The notes: a model not told the origin generated them from the sequence alone. A DNA stretch of 44,314 bases from Halomonas sp. A11-A (GCF_003182195.1 NZ_QGTM01000023.1:1-44314); one strand, 5' to 3'; counted from the stretch's first letter, positions 36,301-44,314 are shown. Program-made: numbers and translations.

Positions 36301-36606
36301 TTAGGGGAGTTCCTTGAGCTCCTGAACGCGCAGTCGATCGAGCTCCTTGCGCTGCTGCTGGTTGTGGCGCTGGGCGCGGGTCAGCAAGGTACGCAGGCGC
36401 AGATAGACGCCGCTCATGGCCAGCATGCCAAGCAGCACCCCGACCGCCAGGGAAGCGAGCAGCCAGACGGACAGCGAGGCCGCGGGGAGCTCGATCCAGA
36501 TCAGGTTGAGCGGTAGGGCCTGCTGGTTGTTCACGGCGAAGAGAATGCCGACCAGCAGGACGACCAGCAGAATGACGGCCAGGATCAGGCCTTTTAGCCA
36601 ACGCAT
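36301..36606 (-). CDS. lapA: Lipopolysaccharide assembly protein LapA
   Basis: 101-residue DUF1049 inner-membrane protein with two helices (about 4-25 and 42-66) and a basic, Gln/Arg-rich cytoplasmic coiled tail with RAQRHNQQQRKELDRLR. Partner of LapB in LPS regulation. It lies between ihfB and lapB, in the conserved ihfB-lapA-lapB order. Confidence 0.93.
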   Translation of the reverse strand: MRWLKGLILAVILLVVLLVGILFAVNNQQALPLNLIWIELPAASLSVWLLASLAVGVLLGMLAMSGVYLRLRTLLTRAQRHNQQQRKELDRLRVQELKELP

Positions 36607-36665
36607 GCGCTTGTGTCCCCTGTAATGGTGGTGCCGGTGGTCATGGTATGAGTGATCGGAGCCGA

Positions 36666-36962
36666 TCAGTAGCCCAGGGCGCGGCTGGCGTCTACCTGCT
36701 CGCGCAGCTCCTTGCCTGGCTTGAAGTGTGGCACGAACTTGCCGTCCAGCGCGACCGGTTCGCCGGTCTTGGGATTGCGGCCCACCCGGGGTTCCCGGTA
36801 GTGCAGCGAGAAGCTGCCGAAGCCGCGAATCTCGACGCGACCGCCCGCGGCCAGGGTGTCGGTGATGTCATCGAGGATGAGGCGCACGGCAGCCTCGACT
36901 TCCTTGATCGACAGCTCCGGCTGCCGTGCGGCGATCTGCTCGATCAACTCGGACTTGGTCAT
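36666..36962 (-). CDS. ihfB: Integration host factor, beta subunit
   Basis: DNA-bending nucleoid protein; heterodimer with IHF-alpha, which is not encoded here. The 98 residues begin [17 protein letters not shown]. They carry the signature [28 protein letters not shown], whose arm inserts into the minor groove with Pro at the tip. IHF is often needed to loop DNA at sigma-54 promoters, such as the two in this window. Its usual upstream neighbour rpsA is not present; instead the divergent sdhE lies there. Confidence 0.97.
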   Translation of the reverse strand: MTKSELIEQIAARQPELSIKEVEAAVRLILDDITDTLAAGGRVEIRGFGSFSLHYREPRVGRNPKTGEPVALDGKFVPHFKPGKELREQVDASRALGY

Positions 36963-37023
36963 CGACGTTCTCCCTCTGCGGTGGGCGCAAGAGCCGGCCC
37001 GCCTAGTGCTGTTGTTTCACCAA

Positions 37024-37052
37024 AGCATACTCGGCAAATTGTGATAAAACAA
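37024..37052 (-). promoter_or_regulatory. ihfB promoter
   Basis: Minus strand -35 TTGTTT (37047-37052), 17-base spacer, -10 TATGCT (37024-37029). Spacing is ideal and the leader to ihfB is about 55 bases. Confidence 0.6.
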
Positions 37053-37111
37053 CGCACTACGACCATTGGTAGATGGCGCGGCTGGCGGCTGCCGTTCACG
37101 GGGGGGTCGGG

Positions 37112-37117
37112 TATACT
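37112..37117 (+). promoter_or_regulatory. Candidate -10 of the sdhE promoter
   Basis: TATACT sits 37 bases before the TTG start. The -35 is weak. Its position excludes the ATG at 37073 as the sdhE start. Confidence 0.4.
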
Positions 37118-37153
37118 GTGGTGACACATCCCACCGGACAGGCGAGGTCGACG

Positions 37154-37447
37154 TTGAACGAGCAATCACCCCAGGAAGCGGCACTGCGTAAGCGGCTCTA
37201 TTGGCACTCCCGCCGCGGTATGTGGGAGCTGGATCTGCTGCTGGTGCCCTTCCTCGAGCAGTGCTACGACAGCCTCGACGAGGCGGATCAGCGGGCCTTT
37301 CGGCAGCTGATCAACGAGGAGGACCAGGACCTGTTCATGTGGCTGATGCGCCGCGACTGGCCGGAGGACCCGGACCGCCGCCGCATCGTGCAGCTGATTG
37401 TCGAGCATGCCGAAAGCGCCGACAGCATTGGGCATCGTCCCGTCTAG
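37154..37447 (+). CDS. sdhE: FAD assembly factor SdhE
   Basis: Small helical protein that helps attach FAD covalently to SdhA and related flavoproteins. 97 residues with the family motif RRGMWELDLLLVPF (the RGxxE flavinylation motif) and INEEDQDLFMWLMRRDWPED. The start is TTG 37154 (NEQSPQEAALRKRL after fMet) with GAGG about 7 bases upstream. A longer ATG frame from 37073 begins upstream of the -10 box. ygfX overlaps its 3' end, as in other gammaproteobacteria. Confidence 0.92.
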   Translation: MNEQSPQEAALRKRLYWHSRRGMWELDLLLVPFLEQCYDSLDEADQRAFRQLINEEDQDLFMWLMRRDWPEDPDRRRIVQLIVEHAESADSIGHRPV

Positions 37448-37805
37448 GCTCTCTTTTCTCCTTCACGCCCTGCTGGCCGCTGCGGTGGTTGGCATGGCGT
37501 TTCTGCATGCCCCGTCCTGGCTGGCGGCCCTGGTCGCTATCGCGATGCCGGGCGTCGTCCTCGACGCCGCCCGGCGGCGTGTGCGTGGCGAGCTGCGCGC
37601 CCTGATGACCGCCGATGGCGGCCTGCGCTGGGAGTGGCGCCAGAGCGGCGAGGCGCCCTGGCACCCGGCTTCCCTCGAGTGCGACTACCTCGGCCCCTGG
37701 CTGATCGGCCTGCACCTCAACGGGCGACGGCTATGGCTGTGGCCGGACAGCAGTGACGCCGCCTCGCTATGGCGGCTGCGTCGCCTGCTGGTCCTGCAGC
37801 GCTAG
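37407..37805 (+). CDS. ygfX: YgfX (CptA) family membrane protein
   Basis: Partner of sdhE in a conserved two-gene unit; the E. coli homologue was described as the toxin-like CptA and is otherwise uncharacterised. The likely 132-residue product has two helices near the N terminus (FLLHALLAAAVVGMAF and WLAALVAIAMPGVVL). A soluble C half contains GGLRWEWRQSGEAPWHPAS, LNGRRLWLWPDSSDAASLWRLRR, a good match to YgfX. The start is uncertain: ATG 37407 overlaps sdhE by 41 bases with no clear ribosome site, and TTG 37428 or 37398 are possible. It faces nadB with 11 bases between. Confidence 0.82.
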   Translation: MPKAPTALGIVPSRLSFLLHALLAAAVVGMAFLHAPSWLAALVAIAMPGVVLDAARRRVRGELRALMTADGGLRWEWRQSGEAPWHPASLECDYLGPWLIGLHLNGRRLWLWPDSSDAASLWRLRRLLVLQR

Positions 37806-37816
37806 CCAGAAGGCCG

Positions 37817-39406
37817 TCAGTCGAGGTCCGCGAGATGGACCCGCGAGGGCTGCGCGGTTCCCGGGGCGTGGCCGGGGCAGTCCGGGTTGTAGTGCAGACC
37901 GCGGGATTCACGGCGGGCGCGGGCGCTGGCCACGGTCAGCCGCGCCAGGCGCAAGGCCTGCCACAGGCTGGCCAGGGCGACCGTGGGGGCGCAGGCGGTC
38001 ACCAGCGGGGCGAGCTCGCGCTGCAGTGCCTCCAGGGTCTCGGCGGCCTCGTCCAGCCCGGCATCATGGCGCACGATCGCCACCCGCGCGCTCATCATCT
38101 GGCGCATCCGCTCGCGGATGCTGGACAGCACCTGGGGATCGGCCAGCCTGTCGCCGCTGTCCGGGAGCGGCACCAGGGGCGCGGCCTGAGCCGACGCGCC
38201 AGGGGGTGCGTCCCGAAGCAGTGCGGCGCCACAGCTGCGGGCGAACACCAGGCACTCCAGCAGCGAGTTGCTGGCCATGCGGTTGGCGCCGTGCAGCCCG
38301 GTGCAGGCCACCTCGCCGATGGCGTGGAGGTTCGGCACCGTGGTGGCCCCGGCCAGGTCGGTGGCCAGTCCCCCGCAGCTGTAGTGCGCGGCGGGGACCA
38401 CCGGGATCGGCTCCCGGGCGATGTCCAGGCCGCGGCTGGCGCAGTGGGCATGGATGGTGGGGAAGTGGTGGCGGATCGCCGCCTCGCCCAGGTGGCGGAT
38501 ATCGAGCAGCACGTGGTCGCTGCCGGTGCGCTGCATCTCGGCATCGATGGCCCGGGCGACGATATCGCGCGGCGCCAGTTCGGCGCGCGGGTCCAGGCCG
38601 GGCATGAAGCGCTCGCCGTTGACGTTCAGCAGCCGTCCACCTTCGCCGCGCACCGCCTCGCTGATCAGGAAGGGGCTGCCGTCGGGATCATAGAGGCAGG
38701 TCGGGTGGAACTGCTGGAACTCCAGGTTCATCAGTTCCGCCCCCAGCTCTGCCGCCATCAGCATGCCTTCGCCGCTGGCCGGGTGGGGGCTGGTGGTATG
38801 GCGGTATAGCCCGCTGGCGCCGCCGGTGGCCAGCACCGTGTCCGCGGCCAGCAGTTCGTGCAGCCGGCCCTGGCCATCCAGGCAGCGCGCCCCGCGGCAG
38901 GCCCCGGCGGTGTCGCCGATCAGGCCGATGGCGGTGAGGTCGTCCAGCACCTGGATGGCAGGATGTGCGGTCACATGGGCCTTGAGGGTCTCCATCACCG
39001 CCAGACCTGTGGCATCGGCGGCGTGGATGATGCGCCGGGCGCCGTGGCCGCCCTCCCGGGTCAGGTGGTAGGGGTAGGTGGCCTCGGGGCTGGGGTCCGG
39101 GGTGAAGGGCACGCCGAGGGCCAGCAGTCGCGCGATGGCGGCAGGCCCCTGCTCGACGGTGAAGCGCACGGCGGCCTCGTCGCAGAGGCCGTCGCCGGCC
39201 ACCAGGGTGTCGGCCACGTGGGCATCGAAGTCATCGCTTGGCGAGAGCACCGCGGCGATCCCGCCCTGGGCCCAGCGGCTGGCCCCCTGGTCGTCGCTGG
39301 CCGGGCGCAGCAGGGTGACCCGCCGCCGCTCGGCGACCTCCAGGGCCAGCACCAGGCCGGCAACGCCGCCACCGATGATCAGCACATCATGATTGCCGTG
39401 GGTCAT
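37817..39406 (-). CDS. nadB: L-aspartate oxidase
   Basis: FAD enzyme making iminoaspartate for quinolinate and NAD synthesis. 529 residues: FAD motif VLIIGGGVAGLVLALEV (about 8-24), SRWAQGGIAAVL, the His/Arg-rich RIIHAADATG, TGGASGLYRHTTSPHPASGEG, EFQQFHPTCLY and HYSCGGLATDL, with NRMASNSLLECLVF near the C-terminal part. All NadB signatures are present. AAGGAACGCAAG precedes the ATG. It overlaps the 3' end of the FUSC gene by 20 bases and is probably co-transcribed with it. nadB near sdhE/ygfX is a common gammaproteobacterial neighbourhood. Confidence 0.96.
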   Translation of the reverse strand: MTHGNHDVLIIGGGVAGLVLALEVAERRRVTLLRPASDDQGASRWAQGGIAAVLSPSDDFDAHVADTLVAGDGLCDEAAVRFTVEQGPAAIARLLALGVPFTPDPSPEATYPYHLTREGGHGARRIIHAADATGLAVMETLKAHVTAHPAIQVLDDLTAIGLIGDTAGACRGARCLDGQGRLHELLAADTVLATGGASGLYRHTTSPHPASGEGMLMAAELGAELMNLEFQQFHPTCLYDPDGSPFLISEAVRGEGGRLLNVNGERFMPGLDPRAELAPRDIVARAIDAEMQRTGSDHVLLDIRHLGEAAIRHHFPTIHAHCASRGLDIAREPIPVVPAAHYSCGGLATDLAGATTVPNLHAIGEVACTGLHGANRMASNSLLECLVFARSCGAALLRDAPPGASAQAAPLVPLPDSGDRLADPQVLSSIRERMRQMMSARVAIVRHDAGLDEAAETLEALQRELAPLVTACAPTVALASLWQALRLARLTVASARARRESRGLHYNPDCPGHAPGTAQPSRVHLADLD

Positions 39407-40532
39407 CTTGCGTTCCTTTGTCGGTGGCGGCGGTGTCGCGGGGTGCCCACTTGCGCCCGGAGGCGCGATGCAGGCGGCGGCTGGGAAGCCGGGTCAGGCC
39501 GCCGAGGCAGGCGACCAGGTCGCCGGTGACGCGGGCCAGCTCGCGATTTAGCCACAGATAGCCGCTGGGGCTGAAGAGGGTGCGTCCCTCATCGCTCACC
39601 GCGGTGGTGGCCAGCTCGGCGTGTCGCTGCAGGTTGAAGGGGCTCACCGTGACCGCGATGGGCTGGCCAGTGCGTACCTGGAAGGCGAGGGTGCCGAGCT
39701 CCCGGGCCAGCCGGTGTTGCTCCTCGCGCAGTCCCGTCATGGCCTCGATGCGGTCGTGGCCCTCCCGGGTGGTCCAGTGGGTCTCCAGCAGCAGCTCGAT
39801 GGTGGAGAGCATTCGGCGCTGCAGGGAGATGACGTCGTCGAGTTCGTCGCGGGTGAGCCGGCGCTCGCGATGGATGGCATCGACCAGGCCGCGCTGCTTG
39901 ACCAGGGCGGAGCTGGTGGCCTTGAGCAGGGCGCGGGTATCCACGTCCAGGGCGGCCGCGGCGGTGGTGTGAGCATGGAACAGGCGCGCCATGCGGTCGA
40001 GGTTCTCGGCCAGCATGAAGCGCATCATGTCGGTGGCCTTCTGGGGCAGCACGAGTACGGTGACGGTGATGCCCACCAGGGTCCCGAGCAGCACGTCGAA
40101 GGCGCGCCACAGGCCGATGCCCAGGTCGTGGCTGCCGTCGCCGACCACCAGCAGCAGGCTGATGGCAAACATCAGGCCGCTGTAGCCGTGGCGATTGCCG
40201 AAGGTGAGCCAGGTGGCGACGCCGATGGCGACCAGGCTGCCGGCGGGAATCAGCAGGGGAGCGGCGGGCGGAAAGAGGATCAGCGCGAGCCCGCTGGCCG
40301 CGCCGAGCACGGTACCCAGCAGTCGCTGGCGGCCCTTGTCGAGCACGCCGCCGATATGCGGCAGGTTGCCCATCACCATCACGGTGCTGACCAGCGCCCA
40401 GCTGGAGTGGGGGATCTCGAACAGGCGGATGATGACGAAGGTGATCGTCAGGGCCAACAGAACGCGCACCACATGCAGGCGGCGGCGAAAACGATAGGTG
40501 AAGAAGGGGTCGCGCAGGGGCGGCAGGTTCAT
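39387..40532 (-). CDS. FUSC family (fusaric acid resistance-like) membrane protein
   Basis: 381 residues. The N-terminal half has about six helices beginning VVRVLLALTITFVIIRLFEI, with the FUSC-type LVSTVMVMGNLPHIGGVLDKGRQRLLGTVLGA. The C-terminal half is cytoplasmic and helical, including ENLDRMARLFHAHT and EAMTGLREEQHRLARELG. Family members are inner-membrane components of aromatic-acid or drug efflux, often with HlyD/outer-membrane partners, none of which is seen here. I used ATG 40532 (MNLPPLRDPFF). An open frame upstream runs through the tRNA genes and is artefactual. No terminator separates it from tRNA-Leu, so readthrough from the tRNA promoter is possible. Confidence 0.82.
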   Translation of the reverse strand: MNLPPLRDPFFTYRFRRRLHVVRVLLALTITFVIIRLFEIPHSSWALVSTVMVMGNLPHIGGVLDKGRQRLLGTVLGAASGLALILFPPAAPLLIPAGSLVAIGVATWLTFGNRHGYSGLMFAISLLLVVGDGSHDLGIGLWRAFDVLLGTLVGITVTVLVLPQKATDMMRFMLAENLDRMARLFHAHTTAAAALDVDTRALLKATSSALVKQRGLVDAIHRERRLTRDELDDVISLQRRMLSTIELLLETHWTTREGHDRIEAMTGLREEQHRLARELGTLAFQVRTGQPIAVTVSPFNLQRHAELATTAVSDEGRTLFSPSGYLWLNRELARVTGDLVACLGGLTRLPSRRLHRASGRKWAPRDTAATDKGTQDDPRQS

Positions 40533-40591
40533 GAGGCAAGGCCCCGCTGGTGCGCCGCTTGGGTGTCGGTCCAGGCGAAGGACGGAGAGAC

Positions 40592-40678
40592 TGGTGCCCG
40601 GAGCCGGGCTCGAACCGGCACGGTGTCGCCACCGAGGGATTTTAAGTCCCTTGCGTCTACCAATTTCGCCATCCGGGC
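40592..40678 (-). tRNA. tRNA-Leu (UAA)
   Basis: 87-base tRNA with long variable arm, beginning GCCCGGATGGCG and ending GGGCACCA with CCA encoded. The anticodon loop CTTAAAA gives UAA, and the T-arm GGTTCGAGCCC is standard. Last of three tRNAs transcribed from the promoter at 40908-40935. Confidence 0.97.
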
Positions 40679-40709
40679 GGCACGGTGTCGAGCAGAAAAA
40701 AGGGGGAAA

Positions 40710-40783
40710 TGGAGGCTGGAGTCGGAATCGAACCGGCGTACACGGAGTTGCAGTCCGCTGCATGACCACTCTGCCATCCAGCC
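40710..40783 (-). tRNA. tRNA-Cys (GCA)
   Basis: 74-base cloverleaf starting GGCTGGATGGCAGAG, anticodon loop CTGCAAC (GCA), T-arm GGTTCGATTCC, encoded CCA. Middle gene of the tRNA-Gly-Cys-Leu cluster. Confidence 0.97.
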
Positions 40784-40817
40784 TCACTGAGTCAGATGTT
40801 CATCTCCCGAGGGGAGA

Positions 40818-40892
40818 TGGAGCGGGAAACGAGATTCGAACTCGCGACCCCAACCTTGGCAAGGTTGTGCTCTACCACTGAGCTATTCCCGC
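40818..40892 (-). tRNA. tRNA-Gly (GCC)
   Basis: 75-base cloverleaf starting GCGGGAATAGCTCAG, anticodon loop TTGCCAA (GCC), T-arm AGTTCGAATCT, encoded CCA. First gene of the cluster. A CATCTCCC/GGGAGATG inverted repeat overlaps its CCA end (40801-40819) and may assist processing. Confidence 0.97.
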
Positions 40893-40907
40893 CTGACTCG
40901 AGAGCGA

Positions 40908-40935
40908 ATTATACGGATAAGTCGGTGACTGTCAA
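40908..40935 (-). promoter_or_regulatory. Strong promoter of the tRNA cluster
   Basis: Minus strand TTGACA (40930-40935), 16-base spacer, TATAAT (40908-40913): perfect consensus hexamers. The start site falls near 40901, about 9 bases before mature tRNA-Gly. This gives the tRNAs a source independent of pgsA. Confidence 0.88.
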
Positions 40936-40951
40936 ACGCTTTTGCACTCCC

Positions 40952-41500
40952 TCACATGGAATCGCTGAGGTGCGGCCAGGCGGCGCGCAGGTAGAGCACC
41001 ATGGACCACAGGGTCAGCACGGCCGCCACGTAGAGGGTGGCCACGGCGAGATGGGCGATGGGAGTGCCCGGGGCGAAGGCCAGCAGCAGGAAGATGGCGA
41101 CCATCTGCAGGGTGGTCTTCACCTTGCCGATCCAGGAGACCGCGACCTTGCCGCGCTTGCCCATCTCCGCCATCCACTCGCGCAGCGCCGAGATGACGAT
41201 TTCGCGGCCGATGATCACCAGCGCCGGCAGGGTGAGCCAGACCGCCTCGTAGCGTTCGATCATCAGCGCCAGGGCCACGGCCACCATCAGCTTGTCGGCC
41301 ACCGGGTCGAGGAAGGCGCCGAAGGGGGTGGCCTGGTCCCAGCGCCGGGCCAGGTAGCCGTCGAGCCAGTCGGTGATCGAGGCCAGGGCAAACAGGCCGG
41401 CGGCCAGGGGCATGCTCCACGAAAAGGGCAGGTAGAAGAACACCACCAGCAGCGGAATGAAGCCGATACGGGCGAGGGTGAGGAGATTCGGGATGTTCAT
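40952..41500 (-). CDS. pgsA: Phosphatidylglycerophosphate synthase
   Basis: Makes phosphatidylglycerophosphate from CDP-diacylglycerol and glycerol-3-phosphate in the inner membrane. The 182-residue protein carries the CDP-alcohol phosphotransferase motif [24 protein letters not shown] (DG-x2-AR-x8-G-x3-D-x3-D) and about four to five helices. Conserved order uvrY-uvrC-pgsA-tRNAs. It starts 67 bases after the uvrC stop. Confidence 0.96.
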   Translation of the reverse strand: MNIPNLLTLARIGFIPLLVVFFYLPFSWSMPLAAGLFALASITDWLDGYLARRWDQATPFGAFLDPVADKLMVAVALALMIERYEAVWLTLPALVIIGREIVISALREWMAEMGKRGKVAVSWIGKVKTTLQMVAIFLLLAFAPGTPIAHLAVATLYVAAVLTLWSMVLYLRAAWPHLSDSM

Positions 41501-41567
41501 TGCGTGACGCTGTCCTTGCCGGTGGGTGGTGCCGAGCGCCCGCTCATTCTATCCCCCTTGGCGGACT

Positions 41568-43382
41568 TCATCCATGCAGGGCGCGATGAATCGCCTCGGC
41601 CAGGGTGGCGCTGATGCCTGGCGCCCGCGCCAGCTCCTCGCGGCTGGCCTGCTTGACCCCCTGCAGCCCGCCGAAGAAGCGCAGCAGCTCGCGGCGGCGC
41701 TTGGGCCCGACGCCGGGGATGCCTTCCAGGGTGGAGGTGCGGCGCGCCTTGTCGCGGCGTGTGCGATGGCCGGTGATGGCGAAACGGTGCGCCTCGTCGC
41801 GCACGTGCTGGATCAGGTGCAGGGCCGGCGAGGCCGGATCCATGTCCAGGCTCCGATCTGCGGTCTCGAGGAACAGGGTCTCCAGGCCCGCCTTGCGGGT
41901 GGTGCCCTTGGCGACGCCGACCAGGGCGATGCCGCTGACCCCGAGCTCGGCAAAGACCTCCCGGGCCAGGTTGAGCTGGCCCTTGCCGCCGTCCACCAGC
42001 AGCACGTCGGGGCGCTCCCCCTCGCCGTCCGTGAGTCGGCGGAAGCGTCGGGTCAGCGCCTGGCGCATGGCGGCGTAGTCGTCGCCGGCGGCCACTCCCT
42101 CGATATTGAAGCGGCGATAGTCGGACTTGCGCGGGCCGTTCTGGTCGAACACCACGCAGGAGGCCACGGTGGCCTCGCCGTGGCTGTGGCTGATGTCGAA
42201 GCACTCCAGGCGAGCAGGGGTCTCGGCCAGGCCCAGCACCTCGCGCAGCGACGCGAACCGCCGCGTGAGCTGGGCCTGGCTGGCCAGCTGGCTGGCGAGC
42301 TGCTGCTCGGCGTTGGTCACGGCCAGGGACTGCCACTGCGCGCGGTGGCCGCGCACCCGATCGGTGAGCCGCACGCGCCGGCCGGCGCGCTCGCCGAGCG
42401 CCGCCTCGATCAGCGCACGATCCGCCAGGGGGTGGCTGGTGATCAGCTCGCGGGGAATCTCGTTGTCCTGGCCCAGGTAGTACTGGCTGAGAAATTCCGC
42501 GAGCAGCTCCTCGGCGGGCAGGTCGAGCCCGTTGGCGGGGGCATGGTGGCGCGCCCCCAGCAGCCGCCCGTGACGCACGCTGAGCACCGAGATGCACAGC
42601 GCGCCGGGGCGGGTGGCCAGGGCGAAGATGTCGGCATCGCCGTCGCCGGTATCGACGAACTGGCGCTGCTGGAGCTGGCGCAGCTGCTGGATCTGGTCGC
42701 GCAGCCGAGCGGCCTCCTCGAAGGCCAGCGCCTGGCTGGCCGCCTCCATGGCCGCGGTGAGCTCGCCGGTCACCTGCTCGCTTCTGCCCTCGAGGCACTG
42801 CACGGCGTGCTCCAGGTCGCGCCGGTACTCCGCCTCGCCGATCAGGCCCACGCAGGGGCCGCTGCAGCGCTCGATCTGATACTGCAGGCAGGGCCTCGTG
42901 CGGTGGGCGAAGACGCTGTCCTCGCAGTTGCGGATGCGGAAGATCTTCTGCATCAGCGAGAGGCTCTCGCGTACCGCCAGGCTGCTGGGGTAGGGGCCCA
43001 GGTAGCGGCCGTCGTCGCGGCGCGCCCGGGCACGCCTGTACTCCAGCGCCGGGAAGGGGTGGCGGTCGGTGACGAAGACGAAGGGGTAGGACTTGTCGTC
43101 GCGCAGCAGGATGTTGTAGGGCGGGCGCAGCTCCTTGATCAGGGTCTGCTCCAGCAGCAGCGCCTCGGTTTCGCTGTTGGTCACCGTGACCTGGATGTCG
43201 GCGATGCGCGAGACCAGGGCCTGGGTCTTGGCGTTCAGGGCGCCACGGAAATAGCTGGCCAGGCGCGCCTTGAGGCGTCGGGCCTTGCCGACATACAGGG
43301 TCTCGCCCCGGGCATCCAGCATGCGGTAGACGCCCGGGGATTCGCTGACGGTGCCGAGGAAGTGGCGATGATCGAAGCTCAT
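41568..43382 (-). CDS. uvrC: Excinuclease ABC subunit C
   Basis: Dual-incision nuclease of nucleotide excision repair. The 604 residues contain the GIY-YIG 3'-incision domain (PGVYRMLDARGETLYVGKA, about 16-34) and a Cys-rich segment (RPCLQYQIERCSGPC). A UvrB-binding UVR motif (FEEAARLRDQIQQL) and the RNase H-like 5'-incision domain (ECFDISHSHGEATVASCVVF, DVLLVDGGKGQLN) follow. A C-terminal tandem helix-hairpin-helix (EGIPGVGPKRRRELLRFFGG) completes it. All domains intact. Confidence 0.97.
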   Translation of the reverse strand: MSFDHRHFLGTVSESPGVYRMLDARGETLYVGKARRLKARLASYFRGALNAKTQALVSRIADIQVTVTNSETEALLLEQTLIKELRPPYNILLRDDKSYPFVFVTDRHPFPALEYRRARARRDDGRYLGPYPSSLAVRESLSLMQKIFRIRNCEDSVFAHRTRPCLQYQIERCSGPCVGLIGEAEYRRDLEHAVQCLEGRSEQVTGELTAAMEAASQALAFEEAARLRDQIQQLRQLQQRQFVDTGDGDADIFALATRPGALCISVLSVRHGRLLGARHHAPANGLDLPAEELLAEFLSQYYLGQDNEIPRELITSHPLADRALIEAALGERAGRRVRLTDRVRGHRAQWQSLAVTNAEQQLASQLASQAQLTRRFASLREVLGLAETPARLECFDISHSHGEATVASCVVFDQNGPRKSDYRRFNIEGVAAGDDYAAMRQALTRRFRRLTDGEGERPDVLLVDGGKGQLNLAREVFAELGVSGIALVGVAKGTTRKAGLETLFLETADRSLDMDPASPALHLIQHVRDEAHRFAITGHRTRRDKARRTSTLEGIPGVGPKRRRELLRFFGGLQGVKQASREELARAPGISATLAEAIHRALHG

Positions 43383-43450
43383 GAAGGCGGTGCGGTCGCG
43401 GACGGGAGTGCCATCCTAGCAGATCAGGCCGGACGGCAGGTCGGGGCGGC

Positions 43451-44098
43451 TCACTCCACGCTGGCGAAGCCTTCCACCAGGCCATGGCGCAGCCCCAGGT
43501 GGGTGAGTTCGACGTCGGTCTGCACGCCCAGTTTGTCGAAGATGCGGTAGCGGTAGGTGTTCACCGTCTTGGGGCTGAGGAAGAGCCGGTCGGAGATGTC
43601 GGCCACCTTCTGGCAGTTGACGATCATCATCGCCACCTGCATCTCGCGCTGGGAGAGCTGGTCGAAGGGGTTGTCCGTGGCATCGATGCGCGACAGCACC
43701 AGCCGCTGGGCGACCTCCGGGCTGACGTAGCGCTGGCCGTGGAAGACGCCGCGGATGGCCGCCACCATCTCCTCGTGCTGGCAGTCCTTGCTCAGGAAGC
43801 CGAAGGCGCCGGCGTCCAGCAGTCGCTGGGCGAAGGCCTCCTCGAGCCAGGCGGTCAGTACCAGTACGCGGGTGTCGGGCTGGGTGCGGTGGATCTTGCG
43901 GGTGGCCTCCAGGCCGCCGATCCCCGGCATGCGGATATCCATCAGCACCACGTCGGGGGAGAGGCGGCGGGTCTCGGCGATGGCGGTCTCGCCGTCGGAG
44001 GCCTCGCCGACCACGCTGAGGTCCTCCTCGGCGTTCAGCAGGTGGGCGATGCTCGTCCTCACCAGATGATGGTCATCGGCAATCAGTACCCGGATCAA
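43451..44098 (-). CDS. uvrY: Response regulator UvrY/GacA
   Basis: NarL/FixJ-type regulator of the BarA/GacS-UvrY/GacA system, which activates Csr/Rsm small RNAs. With TTG start 44098 (IRVLIADDHHLVR, AGGAG 8 bases upstream) it has 215 residues like UvrY. The receiver has the acidic pair DDHH, the phospho-acceptor Asp in DVVLMDIRMPGIGGLEATRKI, and Lys in GFLSKD. The C-terminal LuxR helix-turn-helix is SQREMQVAMMIVNCQKVADISDRLFLSPKTVNTYRYRIFDKL. An ATG-started frame from 44242 adds residues without similarity. First gene of uvrY-uvrC-pgsA. No sensor kinase is present in the window. Confidence 0.93.
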   Translation of the reverse strand: MIRVLIADDHHLVRTSIAHLLNAEEDLSVVGEASDGETAIAETRRLSPDVVLMDIRMPGIGGLEATRKIHRTQPDTRVLVLTAWLEEAFAQRLLDAGAFGFLSKDCQHEEMVAAIRGVFHGQRYVSPEVAQRLVLSRIDATDNPFDQLSQREMQVAMMIVNCQKVADISDRLFLSPKTVNTYRYRIFDKLGVQTDVELTHLGLRHGLVEGFASVE

Positions 44099-44314
44099 GG
44101 CGGCGGCTCCTGAGCGAATGGGCTGGTAGGGAAAAAGGGGTGGGAGACGAGGGGTCTCATGATAAAGAGTGGCACAACTTCGATGCAGGTGGAAAGCATC
44201 CTTCGGAGGAGGCATGGAGCTAGCGTCTCCCCACTTTTCCACAGGCGGTGCTGTAACTGCCTGAATAGCGTTGAAAATTTCAGTGCTATCAACGAGATCG
44301 GGGCTTTCCCGCCG

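Noticed and set aside
37073..37153. ATG start for sdhE at 37073
   Set aside because: It lies upstream of the TATACT box and adds residues absent from the SdhE family.
40533..40787. Coding extension of the FUSC frame through the tRNA genes
   Set aside because: The frame crosses tRNA-Leu and tRNA-Cys, which are certain, so the open frame is accidental.

Overview
The window is GC-rich (roughly two thirds G+C by eye) and densely packed. It looks like a chromosomal segment of a moderately halophilic gammaproteobacterium, most likely Halomonadaceae. The support is conserved gammaproteobacterial synteny blocks (uvrY-uvrC-pgsA-tRNA-Gly-Cys-Leu, groESL-fxsA, ihfB-lapA-lapB, sdhE-ygfX) together with a gammaproteobacterial-type liu operon. 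The family assignment is an inference from gene content and was not checked by a search.

Layout. 62-6836 (minus): leucine/isovalerate degradation operon liuA-liuB-liuC-liuD-mvaB, with a MerR-type palindrome in its promoter and a 118-bp palindromic repeat between liuA and liuB. 7089-9116: an SbtA-type permease divergent from a LysR regulator. 9113-11404 (minus): tungstate ABC transporter tupB-tupC-tupA. 11673-13834: an MFS transporter with a 41-residue coupled membrane ORF, then two related small lipoproteins. 13857-24221: an AcoR/sigma-54 acetoin and 2,3-butanediol catabolic cluster, the most unusual part of the window. 24280-29777: a HisC-like aminotransferase, a GNAT remnant, a RidA-family protein, a DUF4105 membrane protein, a Na+/H+ antiporter-family protein and trmJ. 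29996-32719 (minus): groES-groL behind a heat-shock (sigma-32) promoter, plus fxsA. 32949-37805: an SDR, a ComEA-like protein, pyrF, lapA-lapB, ihfB and sdhE-ygfX. 37817-44098 (minus): nadB, a FUSC protein, three tRNAs, pgsA, uvrC and uvrY/gacA.

The aco cluster works as follows. acoR faces a plus-strand operon that opens with a textbook GG-N10-GC sigma-54 promoter. That operon encodes a Tat-exported small subunit, a GMC flavoprotein, E1 alpha and beta of an acetoin-type dehydrogenase, a free-standing 78-residue lipoyl protein, a separate E2 catalytic domain with no lipoyl or E3-binding domain, and a lipoate-ligase-like protein. A converging operon with its own sigma-54 promoter encodes a signal-peptide-bearing VOC metalloenzyme candidate and a 2,3-butanediol dehydrogenase whose structural-zinc cysteines are all replaced. 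Both promoters carry the 9-mer TACACCTGT in the same orientation, 115 to 131 bp upstream of the -24 element, which points to shared AcoR control. The cluster contains no E3 (dihydrolipoamide dehydrogenase), so E3 must come from elsewhere in the genome.

The housekeeping blocks are ordinary in content. Local oddities include convergent genes sharing stop-codon bases (lysR/tupA), pyrF facing lapB instead of following it, an internally deleted acetyltransferase, and a near-consensus promoter in front of the tRNA cluster.
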